Notes: generated by a model not told the origin, from the letters alone. DNA of 64,000 bases from Leptospira abararensis (GCF_016918735.1 NZ_JAFFPR010000022.1:1-64000); one strand, 5' to 3'; shown: positions 15,593 to 24,924, numbered from the stretch's first letter. Numbers and translations: made by a program.

Positions 15593-17317
15593 TTAAGAAT
15601 TTCTTTCGGACTCGAAAATGAGCTTTCTAAGGGTAAAGTTACGCTGAAAATCGGAAGCAAAGTCTTCAATGAGCATGGGAAACCGGTAAGTCCAATTGGA
15701 GTGGTCCGGGGTTCCCGGTAGGTTGATTCGATGTTTTTCGGGATTTTTTAAAACATCCGAAACTCCGAGAGCCAAATCCTGGAAAAGTTGGATGGAAAAA
15801 AGACTACTTGTTTGGAATACAAAACGAAGAAGCCCGACAAGTGCCTCTTCTTCCGATTCGGGTCTCGGTTTTCCGACTCGATCAAAGAAAAATTGAAGTT
15901 TAGATTCCAGATCTCCTTCGTTTTTCCACCAATCCATCGCCAAACTTGTATCATGTGTAGATAAAACAGAAATTGCGTTTTCTCGATACAATTCTTCAGG
16001 AATGAACTCACCCGTAGTGAAAGATCTTGTCCAACGAACTACATCGATTCCAATCATCTGGCGTTCAAATAAAGAATCTCGAATAAAACCAGGAACGGAA
16101 CCTAAATCTTCTGCACAAGGAACCATTGAGGAAAAGGATTCAAAGATCTCTAAAATTTTTTCCCCAGCCTCTTTCCAATGTTTTTCCTCTTCTTGGATAT
16201 GAAGTTCTGATAAAGGAAATAGTTTTGCCTTGGTCTCTTCTTCCAAATTTTGGTAGGAACCTTCTTTCCAAAAGTCCCAATAGAAAATATAATGATCGGG
16301 GATAAATTCGTGAATGAGACCTAATGATTCAAATTTTTTAGGATCTAATCCTTCTTTGATAAATTCCTCTTTGGCTATTCCAAATTGAGGATGAAACCAA
16401 CCATGGAGAGCCGTTGTATCATCCTTTGGGATAGACCAAATTCTATACATTCCAATCACATGGTCAATCCGATAGAGATGAAAAAAATGTTCTAAATAAG
16501 ACAAACGATCTTTCCACCAAGAGTAGTTTGTTTTTTCCAAGGCTTCCCAATTCAAAACAGGGAATCCCCAAGTTTGTCCGGTTTTAGAAAAGTCATCGGG
16601 TGGAGCACCTGCTTGCAGATCCATAATAAAAAACTCAGGATGTTCCCAAACATCACAAGAATTTCTAGAGGTGAGGATGGGCATATCCCCTTTTAGATAA
16701 AGGCCCGCATCTTCAAAGTGAACTTTTACTTCAGATAACTGATCATAGGCGATCTTTTGCAAATATACCCAAAAGAGAGCTTCTTCTCTTCGATTGGAGA
16801 ATATATATTCCTTGGCATGGTTTGGATCCTGGAATTCCTTAGGCCATTCCCACCAAGATTTTCCTTCGAACTCTTCATACAAGAGCCGAAAGGCAGCATA
16901 GGAATAACACCAAGGATGTTCTTCTAAAAAGTATGTAGTCTTCCGTATCGCTTCTTTTTGGTTTTCCGTATAGAATTTACGGAGAATCTCTAATTTCAGA
17001 TTACGAATGCGGAGGGGATGGTTTTCTAAAAATCGAATCTCACGTTTGCGAGATTTAATATTGAGATTTAATTTATGTAAGGATATATAAAGCGGATCAA
17101 TGGCAAAGGCAGAGATGGCACTATAAGGAGAGTATCCAAAGCCTGTATCGTTTAAGGGTAATAATTGAATGATGCTAAAACCTACATCCTTTGCCCAATC
17201 GCAAAGAGGATATAAACTGTAAATGTCTCCACATTCAAAAGAATGTTCAGAAACAATAGAGGGCAGAGATACAAGTACCCCTGCCCTTCTTTGTTTTACA
17301 TTTCGATAGGATCCCAA
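15593..17317 (-). CDS. malQ: 4-alpha-glucanotransferase
   Basis: This family GH77 enzyme transfers alpha-1,4-glucan segments between chains (disproportionating enzyme) and works on maltodextrins or glycogen. Motifs from a TTG start at 17317 (574 residues): PLNDTGFGYSPYSA near 54-67, nucleophile Asp285 in RIDH, acid/base Glu403 in EDLG, and STHD with Asp456. The frame stays open further upstream, but that part overlaps the aldolase gene and does not resemble the family, so the start is placed at TTG five bases after the aldolase stop. No good ribosome binding site precedes it, which suggests coupling to the upstream gene. Confidence 0.85.
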   Translation of the reverse strand: MGSYRNVKQRRAGVLVSLPSIVSEHSFECGDIYSLYPLCDWAKDVGFSIIQLLPLNDTGFGYSPYSAISAFAIDPLYISLHKLNLNIKSRKREIRFLENHPLRIRNLKLEILRKFYTENQKEAIRKTTYFLEEHPWCYSYAAFRLLYEEFEGKSWWEWPKEFQDPNHAKEYIFSNRREEALFWVYLQKIAYDQLSEVKVHFEDAGLYLKGDMPILTSRNSCDVWEHPEFFIMDLQAGAPPDDFSKTGQTWGFPVLNWEALEKTNYSWWKDRLSYLEHFFHLYRIDHVIGMYRIWSIPKDDTTALHGWFHPQFGIAKEEFIKEGLDPKKFESLGLIHEFIPDHYIFYWDFWKEGSYQNLEEETKAKLFPLSELHIQEEEKHWKEAGEKILEIFESFSSMVPCAEDLGSVPGFIRDSLFERQMIGIDVVRWTRSFTTGEFIPEELYRENAISVLSTHDTSLAMDWWKNEGDLESKLQFFFDRVGKPRPESEEEALVGLLRFVFQTSSLFSIQLFQDLALGVSDVLKNPEKHRINLPGTPDHSNWTYRFPMLIEDFASDFQRNFTLRKLIFESERNS

Positions 17318-17322
17318 GTCTT

Positions 17323-18387
17323 TTAAGCGACTGTGATTTCTTTCGATAGGTATACGTCTTGGATGGCGTTGAGTAGAGCAACCCCTTCCTTCATTGGTTT
17401 TTGGAAAGCTTTTCTTCCAGAGATAAGACCCATTCCACCAGCCCGTTTGTTGATCACGGCTGTTTTTAAAGCGTCCTGTAAATCGTTTTCTCCAGAAGCT
17501 CCACCGGAATTGATAAGTCCCGCTCTTCCCATATAACAATTGGCTACTTGGTAACGAGTGAGATCAATTGGGTGGTCAGATGTGAGGTCGGAATAGATAC
17601 GTTTGTCTGTTTTACCATAAGAAGATTCTTGGTTTAAAACATTGTATCCACCGTTGTTCTCAGGTAACTTTTGTTTGATGATGTCCGCTTGGATGGTAAC
17701 ACCTAAGTGGTTTGCTTGTCCTGTTAAGTCAGCAGAAACATGATAGTCTTTGTCTTTTTTGAACGCATTGTTTCTTACATAACACCAAAGAATCGTTGCC
17801 ATTCCGAGTTCATGTGCCATTTGAAAGATTTTAGAAATCTCTACAATCTCACGTCCTGAATCAGCAGAACCAAAATAAATGGTCGCACCCACGGCCACAC
17901 AACCTTGGTCATAAGCTTGTTTTACAGTCGCAAACAAAATTTGTTCACTTTTGTTTGGGTAGGTGAGAAGTTCATTATGATTGATTTTCAAAATGAAAGG
18001 AATTTTGTGAGCATACTTTCGAGCTACCGATCCAAGAACACCGAGAGTGGTAGCAACACCGTTACAACCGCCTTCGATAGCCAATTTGATGATATTTTCG
18101 CCATCAAAATAAATGGGGTTTTTTGCAAATGAGGCACCAGCAGAGTGTTCAATTCCTTGGTCCACCGGGAGAATGGAAACATAACCAGTTCCACCAAGGC
18201 GGCCACTTCCGAGAAGGGTTTGGATGCTACGAAGAACAGGTACAGACCTGTCTGTGGGAGCAAAAATTCGATCAACCCAGTCAGAGCCGGGTACGTGGAT
18301 TAGTTCTTTAGCGATTTTTGGCGATTTGAATCCAAGAAGGGATTCCGCATCGTTTCCAAGATGTTTCGAGATTTCGTCGAAGTTCAA
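17323..18387 (-). CDS. Class I fructose-bisphosphate aldolase (DhnA-type)
   Basis: The 354-residue protein matches the archaeal-type class I aldolase family (FbaB/DhnA), which cleaves fructose 1,6-bisphosphate through a Schiff base with lysine. Characteristic stretches are [10 protein letters not shown], the beta-strand [21 protein letters not shown], and the phosphate-binding GGASGEND and [13 protein letters not shown] near the C-terminus. The start is TTG at 18387: AGGAGA lies six bases upstream, whereas the more upstream in-frame ATG has no such site and adds residues foreign to the family. malQ follows directly, giving a small carbohydrate pair. Confidence 0.88.
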   Translation of the reverse strand: MNFDEISKHLGNDAESLLGFKSPKIAKELIHVPGSDWVDRIFAPTDRSVPVLRSIQTLLGSGRLGGTGYVSILPVDQGIEHSAGASFAKNPIYFDGENIIKLAIEGGCNGVATTLGVLGSVARKYAHKIPFILKINHNELLTYPNKSEQILFATVKQAYDQGCVAVGATIYFGSADSGREIVEISKIFQMAHELGMATILWCYVRNNAFKKDKDYHVSADLTGQANHLGVTIQADIIKQKLPENNGGYNVLNQESSYGKTDKRIYSDLTSDHPIDLTRYQVANCYMGRAGLINSGGASGENDLQDALKTAVINKRAGGMGLISGRKAFQKPMKEGVALLNAIQDVYLSKEITVA

Positions 18388-18491
18388 AGTTGTTCTCCTA
18401 AAAAATAAATTCTCGGGTTCTTCCAATGTGACAACATCTTTTTTTGCTCGTCGTCCATCCGCATGGCCTTAACTTGAATTGAGAGGCAAAT

Positions 18492-19379
18492 TTGAGAGGA
18501 TCCGCACAATTTCGAATGTTTTTTTCCCTAGCTTGGCTTTTCCTCACTCTCTCTTTAGGAGTGTGGTGGTGGATTTTAGGCTTTCGCCAAGCAAAAACTA
18601 TATCGGAAATTTCTATCAGTGCCGCTCGCCAAGAGGAGCTAAACCGAGTCAATCGGATGCTTCAATTGGAAGGATCTTTTTTCCTTTCCCTATTGACCTT
18701 CGGTGGAGTGACTCTAGCTGTTTTATCTTATAGAGACCACAAACGTTCTAAACTTATATCTGACTTTTTTTCCACTGTCACTCATGAAATGAAAACACCT
18801 ATCGCCAGCTTACAACTGCAAGTTGAAGTTCTCCTAGAAAACACTAAGGAACCAGAACTCAAAAGAAAATTAGGAAAGATTTGGAAAGAAAATCAGAGAA
18901 TTGAATCCCAAATGGGGAATGCATTTTATCTTGCAAGTCTCATGCAAGGGGAATCCTTGTATATGGAACCACTCACCATTTCTGATTTATGTGAATCCTA
19001 TTCCCACCATGAACCCGATTTGATTTGTAATGTTTCCGTTCCGAAAGAAACAAAAGTCTACGTTGATAAAAAAGCTTTTTTTGCAATGCTTAAGAATTTA
19101 AGCGAAAATGCAAAGCGCCATGGAAAAGCGAAGACCATTAAACTTACAATTACAAAAGAAAACAAAGACATTTGTTTTCTTTTAGAGGATGATGGTACCG
19201 GATTTGTTGGAAACAAAAAAAATCTTACGCTACCTTTCCTTCGCCATTCCAAAACAAGTGGAAGTGGAATTGGTTTATACATCGTCAAAAAATTAATCGA
19301 AAAAATGAAAGGTTCCTTGGAATTTCCGAACAGTTTGTACGGGTTCCAGGTAAAACTTAGTTTAAAAGAGGTTCCATGA
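18492..19379 (+). CDS. Sensor histidine kinase
   Basis: The 295-residue membrane kinase has two transmembrane helices (about 9-31 and 62-80) with a short periplasmic loop of about 30 residues, a HisKA domain with phospho-acceptor His98 in THEMKTP, and a HATPase domain with N-box Asn206, G1 DDGTGF (233-238) and G2 GSGIGLYIV (258-266). It phosphorylates the response regulator encoded next. The start is TTG: GAGAGG (18481-18486) sits five bases upstream. Its stop overlaps the next start by four bases (ATGA at 19376). The small loop argues against a large ligand-binding sensor domain; the stimulus is unknown. Confidence 0.9.
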   Translation: MRGSAQFRMFFSLAWLFLTLSLGVWWWILGFRQAKTISEISISAARQEELNRVNRMLQLEGSFFLSLLTFGGVTLAVLSYRDHKRSKLISDFFSTVTHEMKTPIASLQLQVEVLLENTKEPELKRKLGKIWKENQRIESQMGNAFYLASLMQGESLYMEPLTISDLCESYSHHEPDLICNVSVPKETKVYVDKKAFFAMLKNLSENAKRHGKAKTIKLTITKENKDICFLLEDDGTGFVGNKKNLTLPFLRHSKTSGSGIGLYIVKKLIEKMKGSLEFPNSLYGFQVKLSLKEVP

Positions 19380-20059
19380 AACCAAGGATCTTACTTGTCG
19401 AAGACGACGAAGGACTCGGTGAAACTTTAAAAGAAAGACTGGAGCAGGACCGCTACCGTGTCCAGTGGGCCAAAACAGTAGCAGAGGCGGAAACTCTTTT
19501 TTCTCCCGACCAATTTGATTTGGTGGTTCTCGATTTACGACTCCCCGATGGAAATGGATTCCAACTTGCCGAACTCTTTCTATCCAAAGAAAAGGACATC
19601 CCCTTTTTATTTCTCACTGCCCAAGCCGGTGCCCAAGAAAGACTTCGTGGGTTTGAACTGGGAGCCGCCGAATTTATTCCCAAACCTTTCCATCTCAAAG
19701 AATTTCTTATCCGTTTAGAACGGGTAGTGGCTCAAACCCGTCCCCATTTTGGTCAAAAATGGAAGATGGAGGAGAAAGAAATCCACCTAGATTCTTTCCT
19801 GGTGAAAAAAGAAGACGGAACTTCTGTATTACTCTCGAAACGGGACTGTGCCTTACTTGCCCTCCTCCTCTCCGATGCGAGAAAAGTCTTTAGCCGTTCC
19901 GAAATTCTAGACTACCTTGTGGGAGAGGAGAGTTTTCCAACAGAAAGGACTATCGATAACGCCATCGTTCGGCTTCGGGATGCCCTCGGAGAAGAATCTA
20001 TCCGGAACGTCCGGGGGGTCGGTTACCAATGGGTAGCGGAGGTCTTCCCTCTAAAATAA
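19376..20059 (+). CDS. OmpR-family response regulator
   Basis: The 227-residue protein has a receiver domain (1-118) with acidic pocket E9-D10-D11, phospho-acceptor Asp53 in LDLRLPDGNG, Thr81 and Lys103 in IPKPF, followed by an OmpR/PhoB winged helix (about 135-224) ending RNVRGVGYQWV. It should bind DNA when phosphorylated by the kinase encoded immediately upstream, with which it overlaps by four bases. Targets are not evident; the exported protein gene 47 bases downstream is the nearest plus-strand candidate. Confidence 0.93.
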   Translation: MKPRILLVEDDEGLGETLKERLEQDRYRVQWAKTVAEAETLFSPDQFDLVVLDLRLPDGNGFQLAELFLSKEKDIPFLFLTAQAGAQERLRGFELGAAEFIPKPFHLKEFLIRLERVVAQTRPHFGQKWKMEEKEIHLDSFLVKKEDGTSVLLSKRDCALLALLLSDARKVFSRSEILDYLVGEESFPTERTIDNAIVRLRDALGEESIRNVRGVGYQWVAEVFPLK

Positions 20060-20106
20060 GAATCCTTGGGTTGGGGAATCGGAAACTTCCGCCGATACTT
20101 TGAGTA

Positions 20107-20838
20107 ATGAAACAAGGATTTTTACTTTCCCTCGTATTTGCCTTATCCTTGTTCTCAAATTCCCTCGGTGCCTGGGAAACCGACATCGATTACAACTATG
20201 AATACGAAAAAAATGGACCCTATACTAAGTTTTCTGATTGGGTTCCCTACAAACTCCACAAATGGGAACCAAAGTATCTAGAAGACTTTTATGAGTTGTA
20301 CAACCTCAAACAACATTACAACGATAATGAAATCAGAAAAAATATTTATTGGCTGAAAATTGCCTTGGGGAAACGTTTCCGCCACCCCAAACACTCATTA
20401 TGTGAGACTAAAACAGAAAAAGAATACTACAAATATCGTAATTTGATGTTTATGCACATCAACATTCAAATCATGCGTTCCTACATGAGACTTGCTTCCA
20501 AATTTGACAAACGCCATGTATATTTTTATAATTTAGATTTTGCACATGAACTGAAAGAAAGTTTCGGTGTGGCAGAAGCCTTTTACAAAGAAGCGCTTCC
20601 TTATTGGGAAAAGGCAAAAGAATATGCCGACAAAGCGAATGAAGTGCCGGTGGATTTGGATTTAGGGACCATCGAAACAGAACGGTATGAAATTGTTTCC
20701 GGCAAATTAGATTTCGGCCATATCATTGAAAACCATTTAGATCGACTTGATGGGAAAAAGAAAATTGTATCCGAGTATTTGGCAAAGTATCCCGAAGCTG
20801 ATGCAAAAGTCTTGGACCTTGCCGATAGAGAAAATTAA
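20107..20838 (+). CDS. Exported alpha-helical protein of unknown function
   Basis: The 243-residue product has a signal peptide with likely cleavage after SLGA (about 22). The mature protein is rich in Tyr, Lys, Glu and His and is predicted largely helical, with aromatic-rich stretches such as YLEDFYELYNLKQHY and KRHVYFYNLDFAHEL and a helical C-terminus. One Cys (about 98) is present. In character it recalls the exported helical flagellar-filament proteins FcpA and FcpB of Leptospira, which sheath the periplasmic flagellum, but I cannot show homology from sequence alone. It overlaps the convergent phosphatase gene by four bases. Confidence 0.6.
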   Translation: MKQGFLLSLVFALSLFSNSLGAWETDIDYNYEYEKNGPYTKFSDWVPYKLHKWEPKYLEDFYELYNLKQHYNDNEIRKNIYWLKIALGKRFRHPKHSLCETKTEKEYYKYRNLMFMHINIQIMRSYMRLASKFDKRHVYFYNLDFAHELKESFGVAEAFYKEALPYWEKAKEYADKANEVPVDLDLGTIETERYEIVSGKLDFGHIIENHLDRLDGKKKIVSEYLAKYPEADAKVLDLADREN

Positions 20839-22574
20839 AATTCCAAAAACAATACAGCAATATCATCATGAATGATTCGATCTTTATCAACGAGGCAATT
20901 GGCGATCATCTTTTGGATTAAGGTATCAGTATTATCGGAAAAAGAAATCATCTCCGAAAGCTCTTGTAGAAAAACATCGAGCCCAATATAACCACCACCC
21001 TCTTCCTCTAATTCATAAATCCCATCCGAATAGAGTAACAACCTGTCCCCTGGCTCAAAAGTTTTAGAAATGGTTTTTCCTTCCCATGTATCTAACAATA
21101 AAATCGGATACATTTCGTCCTTCACCAGTTTCATCACCCGTTCGTTCTGTTTCCAAAATACAACAGGAGGATGACCTGCAAAACTAAACTCAACCCTTCT
21201 TTCCTTGGGAAAAAGACGAAGTACACAAGCAGATATATGATGTTTAAAAATGATTGTTTTTAAGTCCAAATGCATGGCTGCCAAAATACCAGCAGGGGTT
21301 GCCTCTAATTTGGAATGTTTTTTAAAAGAAACCGCAGCAATTCCCGAAACAAGGGCAGAGGAAATCCCATGACCGGAAATATCTCCAAAGAAAATATCAA
21401 TACAATCTTTGGTTGGTTTTTCGTAAAGAATTAGGTCACCCCCAATTTCATCGTAAGGCAAAAACCGAGATTGAATCTTTACGTTTGGAATTTCGCCGAA
21501 GTCTTTGGCGACCCAGGCTTCTTGGGTGAGTTTTGCTAAAGCCAAATCTTCTTTGACATCGGAATAAAATCTTTGCAGGACTTTTTCTTTTTTCATCAAT
21601 TTGATTTCGTTTTTAGCTCGAACTAATCCTTGCGAAACAAAACCAGCAATCAAACCTAACAATTGCTTGGTTTCTTCCGACCAATTACCTATCCGTTCAT
21701 ATGTAGTGATTCCCAGAATCCCAATCACATTCCCCTCGTCTCTTAACCCCACCACTAAAATGGAGCGAACTTCTGCTCGTTTGAAAAGATCTAGATGCCA
21801 AGGTTCATCTGCCATCAAAGATGTGTCTGCAATATGAATCACACCATCCGATGCGAGGATTCCCAATCGTTCAGGATTCATCTTGGCGATCGGCAGTTTG
21901 GTTCCGGCTTCAAATAAAGACGGAATTCCATCTAACACCCATTCATGGGTCACAGAAAGAAATTGTTTGTCCGAAGAAATTTCTGCGGCAAAAACACGGT
22001 CGGCCCTTGAGTATTTTCCCAATTCTTCTAAGGCAAACTGAATGGCATCGGACACAAATTCTGCTTTGGAATGGACAAAGGTTTTGGATACTTCTGTTAC
22101 AATCTGAGAAAACCGTAATAGGCCAGAAAGTTTGACTTCTGATTCTCGAATGGATGAAATCTCAATTTGTTGGCCCCAAATACGAACAAGAAATCCATCC
22201 TCCACTTGTCCGTGGGAATTCATTAAAAAGACACGTTGGTGTCCGTCCGACAAATCCACAATGTACTCGTAATTTTCTAATTGGTAGGTGTTCGCAATGA
22301 ATTTGCGAAGTAAAAATACACTCTTTAAAGTAACGAGGTCTTTCAAATACTTACCATGGATGTCTTGGACAGACAAGTATCCATAGAATTGGGCCATGGC
22401 CAAATTACATTCCCGAATGATGCTATGGTTCCAGATGAATTCCATCTGTTCGTCCTGGGAAAGAGAGATTGGCATCGGGATGTCTAACTCGTAACACCAA
22501 ATGGCGTCTTTGGACAGGTGGATAAAGCTCTCTAAATGTTGGTAACGCCCAAAATCGGCTTTTCGAGAACTCAT
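20835..22574 (-). CDS. PAS-GAF-SpoIIE phosphatase (RsbU-like)
   Basis: The 579-residue protein has an N-terminal PAS-like domain (about 12-135), a GAF domain (about 150-318) and a PP2C-type SpoIIE phosphatase domain (about 350-579). Metal ligands are present: Asp380 in EIGGD, Asp398 in GDISGHG, and a C-terminal DDIAVL. There are no transmembrane segments. Such proteins dephosphorylate STAS-domain antagonists in partner-switching systems that release sigma factors or other targets. A candidate partner, a STAS protein, is encoded at 39964-40341, but the two are not linked. The ligand of the sensor domains is unknown. Confidence 0.88.
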   Translation of the reverse strand: MSSRKADFGRYQHLESFIHLSKDAIWCYELDIPMPISLSQDEQMEFIWNHSIIRECNLAMAQFYGYLSVQDIHGKYLKDLVTLKSVFLLRKFIANTYQLENYEYIVDLSDGHQRVFLMNSHGQVEDGFLVRIWGQQIEISSIRESEVKLSGLLRFSQIVTEVSKTFVHSKAEFVSDAIQFALEELGKYSRADRVFAAEISSDKQFLSVTHEWVLDGIPSLFEAGTKLPIAKMNPERLGILASDGVIHIADTSLMADEPWHLDLFKRAEVRSILVVGLRDEGNVIGILGITTYERIGNWSEETKQLLGLIAGFVSQGLVRAKNEIKLMKKEKVLQRFYSDVKEDLALAKLTQEAWVAKDFGEIPNVKIQSRFLPYDEIGGDLILYEKPTKDCIDIFFGDISGHGISSALVSGIAAVSFKKHSKLEATPAGILAAMHLDLKTIIFKHHISACVLRLFPKERRVEFSFAGHPPVVFWKQNERVMKLVKDEMYPILLLDTWEGKTISKTFEPGDRLLLYSDGIYELEEEGGGYIGLDVFLQELSEMISFSDNTDTLIQKMIANCLVDKDRIIHDDIAVLFLEF

Positions 22575-22679
22575 CTAGATTCTAACCTCTAGGAATCTTC
22601 GGCCACTGCCACAAAAAAAACATACATAGTAGAGATTTCAAAAAATTTCCAAATTCTCTTCGGAAATGCTCCGATTCCG

Positions 22680-22708
22680 TTGACCAAATCACCCCTTTTG
22701 TAGATAGT
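22680..22708 (+). promoter_or_regulatory. Candidate sigma-70 promoter of glnA
   Basis: TTGACC (22680-22685) and GATAGT (22703-22708) are 17 bases apart, upstream of an NtrC-like site and a sigma-54 promoter. The layout resembles glnAp1 of enteric bacteria. The -10 matches only four of six bases. Confidence 0.4.
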
Positions 22709-22743
22709 AATTCGAAATGGCGGAGGCTTAAATAGTGCATTTT

Positions 22744-22760
22744 TGCACAATATTTGAGCA
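22744..22760 (+). promoter_or_regulatory. NtrC-like enhancer site
   Basis: TGCAC-AATATTT-GAGCA matches the NtrC consensus TGCAC-N7-GTGCA with one mismatch. It lies about 105 bases upstream of the sigma-54 -24 element, a normal enhancer distance. Only one clear site is seen. Confidence 0.45.
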
Positions 22761-22862
22761 TAAAGTATCCACTGGATGCAATTTGTGTAGATTCTGGGCG
22801 TGATTTTAAAATCATTTTGCTTAGAAACTCCACGAAACCCTTATATTTAGGTCGAAATGCCT

Positions 22863-22878
22863 TGGTATAAATCTTGCA
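22863..22878 (+). promoter_or_regulatory. Sigma-54 promoter of glnA
   Basis: TGGTATAAATCTTGCA has GG (22864-22865) and GC (22876-22877) exactly ten bases apart, the invariant spacing of RpoN promoters. Transcription would start near 22889, giving a leader of about 47 bases before the glnA ATG. The match to TGGCAC-N5-TTGCW is good. Confidence 0.7.
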
Positions 22879-22935
22879 TCTCAATGGACATCAGATTACA
22901 ACAATCAGACCGACCTCTGAAAGAAGGAGAACCAA

Positions 22936-24396
22936 ATGCAGTTCGCAACCCCAAAATTTACTTCCGGAAAGGAAGTGGTTGAGTATGCCAAAAAAAATGG
23001 AGTCATTTTCTACGACTTCCGCTTCACGGATATCAAAGGAATGTGGCACCACGTTTCCTATTATGTGAATTCAGTTGATGAAGAAACATTCAAAGGGATT
23101 CCTTTTGATGGATCTTCCATTGCTCGTTGGCAGCCAATCAATGCTTCTGACATGCAACTACACCCAGAAATTTCTACGGCTTTTTTAGATCCGTTTACTG
23201 CTGACAAAACACTCGTTATGTTTTGTGACGTATGGGATATCTACAAAAAACAATACTATGAAAAATGCCCACGTTCCATTGCAAAAAAAGCATTAGAGTT
23301 CATGAACAAATCCGGAATTGCAGATACTGCATACTTCGGCCCGGAAAATGAATTTTTCGTATTTGATAGTTTGAAAGTACGTGATGAAATCAACTGCCAA
23401 TACTACGAATTGGATTCAAACGAAGGGATCTGGAACACTCACTCGGAAATCCCTGGGTCCAATAACACAGGTAAAATCAACTTTAACTCCGGACACCGTC
23501 CTGGTACTAAAGGTGGATACTTCCCAGTGGCTCCGATTGACTCTCAAGTGGACCTTCGTGCTGAATTTGTAAAAACTCTGGAAGCCATCGGAATGGAAAC
23601 ATTCGTTGTGCACCATGAAGTGGCACAAGCACAAGGGGAAATTGGTGTTAAGTTTGGAACTTTGATTGAAGCTGCAGACAATGTGCAAAAGCTAAAATAC
23701 ATCGTTAAGATGGTGGCTCATAAACACGGAAAAACTGCTACTTTTATGCCAAAACCTCTTTTTGGTGATAACGGTAACGGTATGCATGTTCATATCTCTC
23801 TTTGGAAAGGTGGAAAAAACCTTTTCGCTGGAGACAAATACCAAGGTCTTTCTGACTTCGCATTCAACTATGTTGGTGGAGTTTTGAAATACGCTAGAGC
23901 TTGTGCAGCATTTACAAATGCATCTACTAACTCTTACAAACGACTCATTCCAGGATTCGAAGCTCCATCCATTCTAGCATACTCTGCTCAGAACCGTTCC
24001 GCTTCTTGCCGTATCCCTTTTGTTAGCGGCGAAAAAGCAAAACGTGTGGAATTCCGATTCCCAGACTCAACAGCTAACCCATATTTGGCGTTTGCATCCC
24101 TACTTATGGCAGGTATGGCTGGAGTAACAGAAAAAATTGATCCAGGTCCTGCACGTGAAGAAGATCTTTTCGAACTTTCTTTGGACGAAATCCGTGAAAA
24201 AGGAATTCGTCAAATGCCTCACACACTTCGTGAAGCAATGGAAGAAATGCTCGCTCAAAGAGAAATTTTCAAACAAGGTGATGTGTTTACAGAAAACTTT
24301 CTACAAACATACCAACACTACAAGTTTGAAACAGAAATTTGGCCATGGGAAGGTCGCCCTCACCCATACGAATTCCTCACTACTTACTCTTGTTAA
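22936..24396 (+). CDS. glnA: Glutamine synthetase type I
   Basis: GlnA condenses glutamate, ammonia and ATP to glutamine and is a dodecamer in type I enzymes. The 486-residue protein shows the beta-grasp segment with FDGSSI (57-62), the metal-ligand region FGPENEFF (134-141), [12 protein letters not shown] (277-288), RLIPGFEAP (336-344) and [10 protein letters not shown] (353-362). The position of the adenylylated Tyr (E. coli NLYDL) reads DLFEL, so Phe412 replaces it and control by adenylylation should be lost. AGAAGGAGA precedes the ATG. Upstream lie a candidate sigma-70 promoter, an NtrC-like site and a sigma-54 promoter; a strong terminator follows. Nitrogen control is therefore probably transcriptional. 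Confidence 0.95.
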   Translation: MQFATPKFTSGKEVVEYAKKNGVIFYDFRFTDIKGMWHHVSYYVNSVDEETFKGIPFDGSSIARWQPINASDMQLHPEISTAFLDPFTADKTLVMFCDVWDIYKKQYYEKCPRSIAKKALEFMNKSGIADTAYFGPENEFFVFDSLKVRDEINCQYYELDSNEGIWNTHSEIPGSNNTGKINFNSGHRPGTKGGYFPVAPIDSQVDLRAEFVKTLEAIGMETFVVHHEVAQAQGEIGVKFGTLIEAADNVQKLKYIVKMVAHKHGKTATFMPKPLFGDNGNGMHVHISLWKGGKNLFAGDKYQGLSDFAFNYVGGVLKYARACAAFTNASTNSYKRLIPGFEAPSILAYSAQNRSASCRIPFVSGEKAKRVEFRFPDSTANPYLAFASLLMAGMAGVTEKIDPGPAREEDLFELSLDEIREKGIRQMPHTLREAMEEMLAQREIFKQGDVFTENFLQTYQHYKFETEIWPWEGRPHPYEFLTTYSC

Positions 24397-24400
24397 GAGT

Positions 24401-24432
24401 AAAAGCCCCGGCAACCGTCGGGGCTTTTTTTT
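24401..24432 (+). terminator. Rho-independent terminator after glnA
   Basis: AGCCCCG (24404-24410) pairs with CGGGGCT (24419-24425) around an eight-base loop and is followed by eight T residues. It starts five bases after the glnA stop. Confidence 0.92.
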
Positions 24433-24467
24433 GTTTACCATTCTTTATCTCTTCAAAAAATGACAAA

Positions 24468-24487
24468 AGAACTAAAGATTTAGTTCT
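24468..24487. promoter_or_regulatory. 20-bp near-perfect palindrome upstream of tRNA-Met
   Basis: AGAACTAAA and TTTAGTTCT form a 9-bp inverted repeat with a two-base GA centre. It ends 22 bases before tRNA-Met and overlaps where a -35/-10 region would lie. It could be an operator, or a stem-loop with too short a loop to fold well as RNA. Confidence 0.5.
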
Positions 24488-24509
24488 ACCAAACGATCTA
24501 AGGTGATAG

Positions 24510-24586
24510 GGCGAGGTAGCTCAGATGGTTAGAGCACAGGATTCATAACCCTGAGGTCACGGGTTCGACTCCCGTCTTCGCTACCA
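24510..24586 (+). tRNA. tRNA-Met(CAT), elongator type
   Basis: A 77-base tRNA with acceptor GGCGAGG, D arm GCTC-AGATGGTTA-GAGC, anticodon loop TTCATAA with anticodon CAT, T arm ACGGG-TTCGACT-CCCGT and an encoded CCA (24584-24586). It looks like elongator tRNA-Met rather than initiator; a lysidine-modified tRNA-Ile2 would also read CAT and cannot be fully ruled out. The first acceptor pair is G-U. Confidence 0.92.
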
Positions 24587-24605
24587 AAGATCGAGAGGAC
24601 AAGGT

Positions 24606-24896
24606 ATGAAAAAAACAAACCGTTTCTTTTCAATTCTGGCTCTGGTACTATTTACCGGATCCGTGCAAGCAGCTGACTTTCCAAAATGTAAAGAGGCTTG
24701 TGATAAATTCTACACTTGCTCAGTTCAAGTAAACCCGAATGCCACAGAAGAGCAAAAAGCAACACTCAAACGTGGTTGTGAGTTCAACTGCAGCCGCCCT
24801 AAATATTACAATAAAATTGCAGGCTGCCTTACTGGCGGAGATTCTTGCAAAGCTTTCTCTACTTGCATTATGAAAGAAATGCAAGCCAACAAATAA
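24606..24896 (+). CDS. Small Cys-rich exported protein
   Basis: The 96-residue precursor has a signal peptide cleaved near VQA-AD (about 22). The mature part of about 73 residues has eight cysteines at 28, 32, 38, 58, 62, 74, 81 and 87, with CxxxC pairs at 28-32 and 58-62 that could give a compact helical hairpin with disulfides. It resembles the short Cys-rich protein families confined to Leptospira, whose function is not known. GAGAGGACAAGG precedes the ATG. The gene lies 19 bases after tRNA-Met and may share its transcript. Confidence 0.75.
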   Translation: MKKTNRFFSILALVLFTGSVQAADFPKCKEACDKFYTCSVQVNPNATEEQKATLKRGCEFNCSRPKYYNKIAGCLTGGDSCKAFSTCIMKEMQANK

Positions 24897-24924
24897 TAAA
24901 AGATCTCTAAGGTAAAAACGAACC

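Noticed and set aside
22582..22884. Minus-strand reading frame of 100 codons
   Set aside because: It covers the glnA promoter and NtrC-like site and has no family features.
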